Source: Hyphomicrobiales bacterium (lineage in GTDB: Bacteria; Pseudomonadota; Alphaproteobacteria; Parvibaculales; Parvibaculaceae). Taken from it: DNA of 9,235 nt. The stretch covers positions 1-9,235 of the forward strand of contig JAATFR010000029.1 of NCBI GenBank assembly GCA_015655095.1, in the 5' to 3' direction. Below the pieces are notes generated by a model. That model had not been told where the DNA came from, searched no databases, and saw nothing but the letters and a program-made list of their open reading frames with translations. The position numbers were made by a program, and so were the translations under genes. Shown here piece by piece: positions 1-5,254 of the stretch (the first letter of the stretch is position 1; each line of letters starts with the position of its first letter).

Positions 1-389
1 CGGCGCAGATAATAGATGGCGGCACGTTTGTTCCAGCCCTCGGCATAGCCGGGGACAAGGCCCACCGCCTCATTGAAATAGAACATGGACTTGTCGAAAT
101 CCTTGACGCCGAAGGCCGCCGCGCCACGCGCCATCAGCAGATCGATGGTGGGACTGCCGGAGCGGGCAAAAATCGTTGAGATGCTCTGTTCGATGGAGCG
201 AGCCTCAGCCTGGGTCCGGGCGCTCTGCAGGGCCTCAAAAAGACTGTCGAGCAATGTCTGGCGCGCCTGGGCCCGAGGAGACGGCGGTACCTGGCCGTCT
301 TCAGCCGGGGCCGGAGACAAGGTCTCCCCCTGCGCAGCAGCCATTACGCCCACCAACGCCACCATGGCCCATCTCAAAATTCTGCCCAT
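1..389 (-). CDS. exported tetratricopeptide-repeat protein, C-terminal part outside window
   Basis: Seen: an open frame of 129 codons from an ATG at 389 to the left edge with no stop, so the gene is partial. Residues 1-20 are a short basic start followed by a hydrophobic run ending in Ala-Ala-Ala, a likely Sec signal peptide, so the protein is probably periplasmic. Residues 25-45 are Pro/Ala-rich linker. Residues 45-80 look helical. Residues 83-116 match one TPR unit (Gly at 89, Ala, Asp at 97, Tyr/Phe-rich middle, Leu-x-Pro-x-Tyr-Ala), and a second unit begins with Trp-Asn-x-Arg-Ala at 119-123. TPRs bind proteins; no partner or pathway can be named. It lies downstream of rpmJ on the same strand but beyond a terminator, so it probably has its own promoter or depends on read-through. 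A second in-frame ATG at residue 9 would cut into the signal peptide, so the first is preferred, although its ribosome site is weak. Confidence 0.75.
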   Translation of the reverse strand, partial: MGRILRWAMVALVGVMAAAQGETLSPAPAEDGQVPPSPRAQARQTLLDSLFEALQSARTQAEARSIEQSISTIFARSGSPTIDLLMARGAAAFGVKDFDKSMFYFNEAVGLVPGYAEGWNKRAAIYYLR

Positions 390-425
390 GGCCCCAGAAT
401 AGATGCCGCCCGTGCCAAGCCCAAC

Positions 426-451
426 AAAAAAGCCGCGCTCGAAAGCGCGGC
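426..451 (-). terminator. intrinsic terminator of rpmJ
   Basis: On the minus strand an 8-bp perfect GC-rich stem (GCCGCGCT / AGCGCGGC) encloses a TTCG tetraloop and is followed directly by six T (431 down to 426). It lies 38 bases after the rpmJ stop codon and before the start of the TPR gene, so it should end the rpmJ transcript. UUCG loops are unusually stable in RNA, which strengthens the call. Confidence 0.9.
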
Positions 452-488
452 CTGTTCTGATCACCCCTTGAGATGCGCGCAAAGAGCC

Positions 489-614
489 TTAGCCCTGACG
501 CGCCTTGAAGCGGGGGTTCGTCTTGTTGATGATGTACACGCGGCCCTTGCGACGGACCAGACGGTTGTCGCGGTGGCGGGTGCGGAGCGACTTGAGCGAA
601 TTGCGAATCTTCAT
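489..614 (-). CDS. rpmJ: 50S ribosomal protein L36 (bL36), zinc-free type
   Basis: Encodes a 41-residue, strongly basic protein starting MKIRNSLKSLRTRHRDN and ending in RFKARQG, the characteristic alphaproteobacterial form of bL36, a small protein of the large ribosomal subunit that binds 23S rRNA. Seen: no cysteine, and only one histidine (residue 14), so the Cys3-His zinc site of the shorter C+ form is absent; this is the C-minus type, related to E. coli YkgO. The start is supported by GAGGT at 622-626, seven bases upstream of the ATG. Upstream is a good promoter (720-748) and downstream an intrinsic terminator (426-451), so it is probably transcribed alone. The sequence is complete. Identification is by recognised family sequence and length. 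Confidence 0.97.
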   Translation of the reverse strand: MKIRNSLKSLRTRHRDNRLVRRKGRVYIINKTNPRFKARQG

Positions 615-719
615 CGGTCTGACCTCGTCTTGACGTTAGTGCGCCCAAATGCCTGCCAAAGCCTCGTGTGCCGGGAAGGCCGGGCAGCGCCGAACGTCGG
701 GTGCTATGAGTTGGCCGGG

Positions 720-748
720 AACCTAAGGGGGAGAGGCTTTCGTGTCAA
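720..748 (-). promoter_or_regulatory. sigma70-type promoter of rpmJ
   Basis: On the minus strand a perfect -35 box TTGACA (748-743) is followed by a 17-base spacer and TAGGTT (725-720) as the -10 box. Transcription would start near 712 and give a leader of about 100 bases before the rpmJ ATG at 614. Inferred from consensus match and position. Confidence 0.7.
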
Positions 749-805
749 CCTGGGAGCCCTGCTCCTCGCCATTTCCCTCAGTTTTACCTGACTTTTCATC
801 CCGAC

Positions 806-835
806 TTGGCAGCCCATGCCCTTTCAGGCTAGACC
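806..835 (+). promoter_or_regulatory. possible promoter of the alpha/beta hydrolase
   Basis: TTGGCA at 806-811, an 18-base spacer and TAGACC at 830-835 form the best sigma70-like pair that I see upstream of the hydrolase start. The -10 box is weak (three of six consensus bases), so this is only a candidate. If used, the ATG at 816 would lie inside the promoter, which favours the start at 927. Confidence 0.25.
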
Positions 836-926
836 TTGCCGTGCGCCAAAATGGCGCAGTGTCAGCCTTGGCGGTTTCCCGGCCGCCCTCGTGTCATCCC
901 TGCCAGCGTTTCCCGGAAAGGCCCCC

Positions 927-1919
927 ATGGCGTTTGAAAAACCTGCGACCACGGAACCGGTCATAACCATTCCGGCAGAAGACATCATCCACCACCAGCC
1001 TGAGTGGTTCCGTGATGCGATTGCAGCGCCGAAAGAGCAGCGCTCACTCACCGTGAACGGGGCGAAGGTCAATTACTATCGCTGGGGCAACGATGATCCT
1101 GACCGCCCCGGCCTGCTGTTCGTTCATGGCAACGGGGCCCACGCCCTGTGGTTCTCGTTCATCGCCCCCCTGCTGACCCAAAGCTACAATGTCGCGGCCA
1201 TGGACCTGCCGGGTATGGGCGACAGCGACTGGACCGAGCAGAACAGCCGCGAAAGCTTTGCGACCACCATCGGCGAGGTGGCGCTGGCCGCCAATCTCGG
1301 ACCGAAACCAGTCATTGTCGGGCACTCCTTTGGTGGCTTCGTCACTCATATCGCCGCGAAGCTTTATGGCGAGCGTCTCGGTGGCGTCATCCTGTGCGAT
1401 TTCAGGGTCTGCCCACCGGAAAAAGCCATGGACTGGTTCAGCGACGAACGGCAGTTCGCTTACAAAACCACCAGGGTATATCCGACTTTCGAGGAAGCGC
1501 TTGCCCGTTTCCGGCTTGCCCCGCTCCAGCCCTGCGCCAATGGCTTCATCGTGGACTATATCGGCCAGCTCTCGATCCGATCCATCGCCAGAGGCGACAA
1601 TCCAGGCCGCCGCCCTTCGGGTGAGGAAGGCTTCACCTGGAAGTTCGACCCGCTCGGCTATCGCGGGCTGGTCATGGGCCGCGACCATGGCAAAATCTGG
1701 CAAACCATGTCCTGCAAGGGGGCGGCGATCTTCGGGCTGGAAAGCAAGGATTATGATCCTGAAACGCTCGCCTATATGCGTAAAGCCGCCCCGGAGAAGC
1801 CGGTCATGACCATTGCCGGCGCCCAGCATCACATCATGCTGGACCAGCCCCATGCCTTTGCCTCGGCAGTCCACGCCATCATGGCAGGCTGGGACGCACA
1901 AGGGGCCCTCAAGCGCTGA
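927..1919 (+). CDS. alpha/beta-fold hydrolase
   Basis: A 330-residue alpha/beta hydrolase. Seen: beta-strand plus HGNG oxyanion-type loop at residues 67-70, a D-L-P-G-M-G-D-S segment at 93-100, the nucleophile elbow GHSFGG at 132-137 with Ser134, and a C-terminal AGAQHHIMLDQP segment (298-308) where His301 or His302 is the expected catalytic base. The acid is less certain; Glu272 or Asp275 after the strand ending at Gly270 are candidates. The length suits a single-domain enzyme with a cap insert around residues 165-250. No signal peptide is seen, so it is probably cytoplasmic. Such enzymes cleave esters, lactones, epoxides or C-C bonds; the substrate cannot be told. Start: the ATG at 927 is preferred over 816 because GGAAAG precedes it by six bases and the 37 extra residues look unlike the family. 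It converges on the barrel gene. Confidence 0.88.
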   Translation: MAFEKPATTEPVITIPAEDIIHHQPEWFRDAIAAPKEQRSLTVNGAKVNYYRWGNDDPDRPGLLFVHGNGAHALWFSFIAPLLTQSYNVAAMDLPGMGDSDWTEQNSRESFATTIGEVALAANLGPKPVIVGHSFGGFVTHIAAKLYGERLGGVILCDFRVCPPEKAMDWFSDERQFAYKTTRVYPTFEEALARFRLAPLQPCANGFIVDYIGQLSIRSIARGDNPGRRPSGEEGFTWKFDPLGYRGLVMGRDHGKIWQTMSCKGAAIFGLESKDYDPETLAYMRKAAPEKPVMTIAGAQHHIMLDQPHAFASAVHAIMAGWDAQGALKR

Positions 1920-1927
1920 GGGCCCCT
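1901..1927. terminator. stem-loop containing the hydrolase stop codon, likely bidirectional terminator
   Basis: An 11-bp perfect stem (AGGGGCCCTCA / TGAGGGCCCCT) with a 5-base loop includes the TGA stop at 1917-1919. It sits between two convergent genes, so it could stop transcription from both sides. Neither strand has a T run after the stem, so it is not a textbook intrinsic terminator; it may act through Rho or protect the 3' end. Confidence 0.5.
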
Positions 1928-1957
1928 CTGGCAGAGCTTGATCCAGTCAGTTCATAC

Positions 1958-2560
1958 TCAGAAACCGTAGGCGACACCCAGACGGACACCTTGATCGTGC
2001 TGGTACAGTTTGCCTTTGCCTATGCTCGGTTTTTTGCCTTTGCTGAGAGTAGTCGGATTTTCAAATCGATTGTAGACATATTCAAGCCGGACCTGAATCC
2101 TGTCCGTCAGCTTCTGGGCGATACCAGCCCCCAACGTCATGCCATTAGCACTAAGACTATCCCGACGATACCCGACACGGGTGAACAGCAACGTTTTCGG
2201 CGCGACGAAATATCCCGGGAGGACACTCACGCCTACCGTTGAACCAGCGTTATGCTTCAAAAGTTTCTTATTGAGGTTTCGGGTATAATCCACCTCGCCT
2301 GCCAGATAGAAATCATTATTGAAACGATAACCGTAACCGGCAAACACGCCCATGCTCGCGCCCTTGTTGTGTTCCTTGAACTTGAATTTGCCAATTTTCG
2401 TTCGAGGCAAATCCACCGTGTCCTTTCCCCAACTGTAGCCGCTGGCGATGCCGACATAGGGCGCACCTCCCTTCGAAGCGGCATAGGCTGGCAAAAAAGA
2501 AAATAAAGAAAATGTGGAAGAAAGCGCCAATACAAGAAATAGATATTTAATATAATTCAT
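1958..2560 (-). CDS. small outer-membrane beta-barrel protein
   Basis: A 200-residue exported protein. Residues 1-27 form a signal peptide (short basic start, long hydrophobic core, cleavage after Ala-Tyr-Ala). The mature part shows alternating hydrophobic/polar strands rich in Gly and Tyr (for example residues 69-92, 109-131 and 140-160) and ends in G-V-A-Y-G-F; the terminal Phe is the classical signal for the outer-membrane assembly machinery. Size and pattern suit an eight-stranded barrel of the OMP_b-brl / Omp25-like group, placed in the outer membrane; pore or adhesin role unknown. Lys-rich loops lie near 56-64 and 174-184. The ribosome site is weak (GAGA). Upstream is a very AT-rich spacer, then remnants of an MFS gene. 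A decayed copy of this gene begins at 3537 with the same first 13 bases, showing that this copy belongs to a duplicated locus and is the surviving one. Confidence 0.8.
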   Translation of the reverse strand: MNYIKYLFLVLALSSTFSLFSFLPAYAASKGGAPYVGIASGYSWGKDTVDLPRTKIGKFKFKEHNKGASMGVFAGYGYRFNNDFYLAGEVDYTRNLNKKLLKHNAGSTVGVSVLPGYFVAPKTLLFTRVGYRRDSLSANGMTLGAGIAQKLTDRIQVRLEYVYNRFENPTTLSKGKKPSIGKGKLYQHDQGVRLGVAYGF

Positions 2561-2576
2561 GTTTTTCTCATAAATT

Positions 2577-2594
2577 GTTTAAAACGTTTAAAAC
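2577..2594. repeat. two adjacent GTTTAAAAC repeats upstream of the barrel gene
   Basis: Two head-to-tail copies of the 9-mer GTTTAAAAC occupy 2577-2585 and 2586-2594; their junction creates an AAACGTTT palindrome at 2582-2589. They lie 17 bases upstream of the barrel-gene start in a very AT-rich spacer. A central CG flanked by A/T-rich half-sites recalls LacI-family operators, so a regulator site is possible, but chance in AT-rich DNA is not excluded. Confidence 0.3.
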
Positions 2595-2728
2595 ATCGGT
2601 TTTATGAATGCAGCGCAAAAAACTACATTCAATAACTTGATAAGAACAATTAAATATTAACAAACATATAATGATTAAATTTCTATATTGAATACGTTTA
2701 TGCGCCACAAAGGATATCTATATTTTAT

Positions 2729-3008
2729 TTATAAATAGCTATGTTTCTTTTTTTGTATCCACTTTTTGTCCAGATCCTTCATGGCACAGCGGGACCGGAT
2801 GAAAACCAGAATGGCGGCAATGACAATCGACATGGCCATGAACAACGGCGCCTGACGCCGGTCATGACAAAGGAGAATAGAGATGAAAGGGTTGGGGGGG
2901 GGGCTGCCCCGCGCGCCGTTGAGGTGTATCAGGCATGCGATCACCCCTCCCTGATCCCTGGACGCCCCTGAAAGGGGAGAGGCCCGGCCACAAAGGCCGA
3001 AACCAGCA
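2729..3008 (-). pseudogene. remnant of the 3' end of an MFS transporter gene
   Basis: Corresponds to roughly residues 351-450 of the intact MFS transporter at 3709-5061. Seen: the segments NPFISI, RRQAPLF, ILVFIR and AMKDLD match NPFIGI, WHQAPF, ILVFIR and AMKNLD of the intact protein in order and spacing, and the DNA around 2940-3005 matches codons 351-380. The frame is broken: an indel near 2940-2955 puts a TGA in the upstream frame, and a run of ten G at 2894-2903 sits where the intact gene has mixed sequence. No start codon, no N-terminal two-thirds and no ribosome site. It abuts the barrel-gene remnant directly, with the junction around 3003-3011. It is not expected to make a functional protein. 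Confidence 0.8.
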
Positions 3009-3537
3009 CCGCCCCCACGTCATGCCATCAGCATCGAGTGTTTTCCGGGGGCACCCGGCGCAGATATAAAACCGCGTCGTCGTCACTGTGATGCATCACG
3101 CCGGGACACTTACGCCGACCATTCTCACGGCCATAATCGTTAAGGGGATAAGACGGCATGCTCCGTATATTCGGCGCTCTTAAAGGTTTCAACACGACAT
3201 TCAGGCCCCTCGTCGTTGGGTCCTGATCAGAATCCTCATCGTGCTTCAAAAACCCCTTTCCCAGATTTTGGATGCCACCCACCTTACCAACCAGATAGGC
3301 ATTCCTCCCGGGATCATGGCTGAAATCAGCAAACCCACCTAGAATCGGACCATTGCCTAGTCCCTTAAGTGGCAGGGCCTTCTCATCAGAGGAATCCGTC
3401 GTTTCCTGCGCCAGACTATAACCGTCGGGAGTAGCAGCGGCATTGTCCGAACCACTTTTGAAAGCAGCATCAGCGGGAAAACAACCCGGCATGGTGGTAA
3501 CTGCAAATGCCAAAAGTAAAAAACTAATATAATTCAT
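3009..3537 (-). pseudogene. decayed copy of the outer-membrane barrel gene
   Basis: The start ATGAATTATATTA is identical to that of the intact barrel gene. An open frame gives 169 residues with a signal-peptide-like start, but the later part loses the barrel pattern. Matches to the intact protein include GYS, then G-x-F-A, NAYLVGKV against DFYLAGEV, and GFLKH against KLLKH. After this the DNA alternates frames: one stretch (3207-3120) matches codons for GVSV...AP..., and a second (3120-3018) again matches the same region in another frame, up to DGMTWG against NGMTLG. The homologous C-terminal strands and terminal Phe are absent because the gene is cut at about residue 144 and joined to the MFS remnant. 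A short secreted product from the 3028-3537 frame cannot be excluded; a working barrel is unlikely. Confidence 0.75.
3018..3207 (-). repeat. internal tandem repeat in the barrel-gene remnant
   Basis: Two adjacent stretches, about 3207-3120 and 3120-3018 on the minus strand, both align with the same roughly 99 bases of the intact barrel gene (2233-2135). The first shares GGC-TGA-TGTC and GCGCCGAA anchors; the second shares GGCGT-AGTGTCC at its start and GCT-ATGGCATGACGT at its end. The two copies are in different frames, which explains why the remnant's reading frame loses similarity. Confidence 0.55.
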
Positions 3538-3708
3538 ACTTATCTTCTTTGAATGATGAATGCCTCCAATACGATTCAGATGGGCGACTATTCAGTCTTC
3601 ATCGACAGATATTACTCACAAAGAAAACTATAAAACTAATATGTTTTACAAAATTCAGGCATAATTTAAATACATACTTCCTCATATAGGGACTTTATTA
3701 AATATATA

Positions 3709-5061
3709 TTAATGAATTCCCAAATCTTCGTCCTGCATATTATGGTTCGTCACATTGCGCTCCTCGTCCAGATTTTTCATGGCCGGATGAAACCGGATGA
3801 AAACCAGAATGATGACGATGAGAAACGCCCCGACCATGAACGGCGCCTGATGCCAGTAATGATAAAGGGGAATGCCGATGAAAGGATTGAGGATCTGGCC
3901 CGTGGCCGCCGTCGAAGTGATCAGGCCTGCGATCGCGCCCTGATCCTTGGGCGACACGGAAAGGGACGCGCCCGCCTGCAGGCCCGGGCGCAGCAGGCCG
4001 AAGCCAATGCCCGCCAACGTCAGGGCCGCGACCAGCAAGCCGTAGGAGCCACCGACGATCAGGCCCGCAAACGAGAACAGCATGATGATGGAGCCCCAGC
4101 GCATCAGGAACTTCACCGACAGGTTGAAGCGCTGGATAAGGCCGATCTGGGCAAACAGCGCCGCCATCGCCATGGCCATGAGCGCCACGCTGACCATCTG
4201 CGTCGCCGCATCGCCCTTCAGCTTCAGCACATCCATGAAATAAAAGGCGCAAAGCTGCATCACGATGGACTGGGCAAAGCTCACGATCACCCCGATGATG
4301 ACCCAGGGCAGCGCCTTTGGATCGGTCATCTTGAGGCTGGAGCGGCTTTCGCTCCTTTCCAACACCTGGGCCGTCGGCGCGCTGCGCTCGGGCAGATAGA
4401 ACCAGATTAGCCCGGCGCTGGCGAAAGCTAGCAGGGCCACGGCGAAGAACGGCGCCAGAATGTGGATTTCCGAAAAGGCGGCGGCGATGCCAGGCCCCAG
4501 CGCCGTGCCAAGACCGAAAGCCGCGCCAAGCGAGGCCACGCCCTGCGCACGCTCAGCCCTTGTGGTTCGGTCCGCGATATAGGCCTGTGAGGCGGGTGGA
4601 TTGCCCGAGCCCAATCCTCCGAAAATCGAGCGCGCCACCAGCAGCAGCGGAAAGATGATCCATACCGGCAGCCATTCCCACAACCCCAGCAGCACGATGA
4701 TGGCAAAGAGCAGGGTTGAAATGGCATAGGCCAGCAGACCGACGAGGATGATCGGCTTGCGGCCCATCCGGTCCGAGCGCTTGCCCCAGAAGGGGCTTGT
4801 CAGCACCCATAATAGCGAGGAGAGCGAATAGATCATCGTGGTCTCGAAATCGCTCATGCCGAAATGGCGGGCGATCGGCGGCACCACGGCGAAAACCAGC
4901 GTCTGCCCCATGCCCACCGCCAACTGGCAGAAGAACAGGATGCCGAAGGCAAGCTTGCGCTCCTCGGGGGTCGTATGCGCGGTCGCACGCAGATATTGTT
5001 GATTCTCGGCCTCCCGAGTGGCGTCGAAATCCATATTTCCGGCGTTTTTCTGGGCGGGCAT
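3709..5061 (-). CDS. MFS transporter, DHA1-like drug/metabolite:proton antiporter family
   Basis: A 450-residue inner-membrane protein with about twelve hydrophobic helices between residues 37 and 424 and cytoplasmic ends, the usual size for the major facilitator superfamily. Seen: motif A between helices 2 and 3 (GKRSDRMGRKP, 93-103), an Arg in helix 4 (R144), and a motif C-like ALGPGIAAAF in helix 5 (187-196), which marks proton antiporters such as TetA-like drug exporters. A loop of about 25 polar residues (225-250) separates the two six-helix halves. Substrate unknown; the acyl-CoA dehydrogenase gene diverges from it and might supply a hint only. The start at 5061 is supported by GAGGAAG at 5068-5074, six bases upstream. 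Codons from about 351 onward belong to a duplicated segment whose second copy survives as a remnant at 2729-3008. The acidic C-terminal tail (431-450) is absent from the remnant. Confidence 0.88.
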   Translation of the reverse strand: MPAQKNAGNMDFDATREAENQQYLRATAHTTPEERKLAFGILFFCQLAVGMGQTLVFAVVPPIARHFGMSDFETTMIYSLSSLLWVLTSPFWGKRSDRMGRKPIILVGLLAYAISTLLFAIIVLLGLWEWLPVWIIFPLLLVARSIFGGLGSGNPPASQAYIADRTTRAERAQGVASLGAAFGLGTALGPGIAAAFSEIHILAPFFAVALLAFASAGLIWFYLPERSAPTAQVLERSESRSSLKMTDPKALPWVIIGVIVSFAQSIVMQLCAFYFMDVLKLKGDAATQMVSVALMAMAMAALFAQIGLIQRFNLSVKFLMRWGSIIMLFSFAGLIVGGSYGLLVAALTLAGIGFGLLRPGLQAGASLSVSPKDQGAIAGLITSTAATGQILNPFIGIPLYHYWHQAPFMVGAFLIVIILVFIRFHPAMKNLDEERNVTNHNMQDEDLGIH

Positions 5062-5120
5062 GAGCCGCTTCCTCGATGATTTTGCGGGACAGCTCTGCGG
5101 CGCCCTTGGGTCATGCGCAC

Positions 5121-5149
5121 TGATTAACTCAAAAGAACACCCGCGCCAA
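5121..5149 (-). promoter_or_regulatory. candidate promoter of the MFS gene
   Basis: On the minus strand TTGGCG (5149-5144), a 17-base spacer and TAATCA (5126-5121) form a reasonable sigma70-like pair, about 60 bases upstream of the MFS start. Consensus match is moderate. Confidence 0.4.
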
Positions 5150-5181
5150 TGGACGATGCTTCAAGTGCGGCGGCAGAGGCT

Positions 5182-5209
5182 TTGACATGGCTGCCCCGCG
5201 CCCTACTCT
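5182..5209 (+). promoter_or_regulatory. candidate promoter of the acyl-CoA dehydrogenase operon
   Basis: A perfect TTGACA at 5182-5187 is followed by a 16-base spacer and TACTCT at 5204-5209. It would start transcription near 5216, about 40 bases before the ATG at 5255. It is separate from the divergent MFS promoter, so the two could be controlled together by one regulator bound between them; no operator is evident. Confidence 0.45.
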
Positions 5210-5254
5210 GCGCATAACAATATTTAAAAATGCGAACCGCCCGGGAGGGGCCAC

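Larger units (their letters stand above)
615..926. other. divergent intergenic region, rpmJ / alpha-beta hydrolase
   Basis: About 310 bases without a convincing gene. It carries the rpmJ promoter and roughly 100-base 5' leader on the minus strand, and the presumed promoter and ribosome site (GGAAAG at 915-920) of the hydrolase on the plus strand. An open frame extends the hydrolase upstream to an ATG at 816, but its predicted residues do not resemble a signal peptide or a family extension. I see no RNA gene or convincing riboswitch-like fold in the rpmJ leader. Confidence 0.6.
2127..3008 (-). repeat. tandem duplication, distal copy (3' MFS remnant plus first 70% of barrel gene)
   Basis: Read on the minus strand, this unit runs from an MFS-like segment starting at 'GCTGGTTTCGGCC' near 3005, through an AT-rich spacer, into the barrel gene up to its Gly-Met-Thr-Leu-Gly stretch (about residue 144). 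The same order occurs in 3009-4012. Boundaries are estimated by eye from where similarity changes partner. The copies have diverged strongly, with indels, so this is an old or fast-decaying duplication. Confidence 0.65.
3009..4012 (-). repeat. tandem duplication, proximal copy (3' end of intact MFS gene plus truncated barrel gene)
   Basis: Read on the minus strand, this unit starts inside the intact MFS gene at about codon 351 (Gly-Ile-Gly-Phe-Gly), passes its stop at 3709, crosses a 171-base AT-rich spacer and ends inside the decayed barrel gene near 3009. It pairs with 2127-3008. The length difference (about 1000 against 880 bases) is mostly explained by an extra internal repeat in the barrel remnant. 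Confidence 0.65.

Noticed and set aside
301..648. Minus-strand frame of 115 codons overlapping rpmJ and the TPR start
   Set aside because: It runs out of frame through both rpmJ and the signal peptide of the TPR gene and across the terminator; the product has no plausible fold.
816..926. N-terminal extension of the alpha/beta hydrolase
   Set aside because: No ribosome site near 816, the extra residues are unlike the family, and a good site precedes the ATG at 927.
1044..1901. Open frame of 285 codons on the minus strand opposite the alpha/beta hydrolase
   Set aside because: Composition and lack of motifs fit an antisense shadow of the hydrolase.
2577..2594. CRISPR-like direct repeat
   Set aside because: Only two adjacent 9-base copies with no spacers; no cas genes in the window.
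2862..3086. 74-codon minus-strand frame as an independent gene
   Set aside because: Its first part is a frameshifted barrel-gene segment and its second part an out-of-frame MFS segment; it is a product of the duplication junction, not a gene.
3514..3537. Lipoprotein signal (Met-Pro-Gly-Cys) in the barrel-gene remnant
   Set aside because: Those four residues lie at 3480-3491, match the lipobox poorly, and the intact parent gene has an ordinary signal peptide, so this is more likely drift.
5211..5234. CGCAT ... ATGCG inverted repeat as operator of the acyl-CoA dehydrogenase
   Set aside because: Arms of five bases separated by 14 bases are expected by chance and the spacing does not suit a common regulator.
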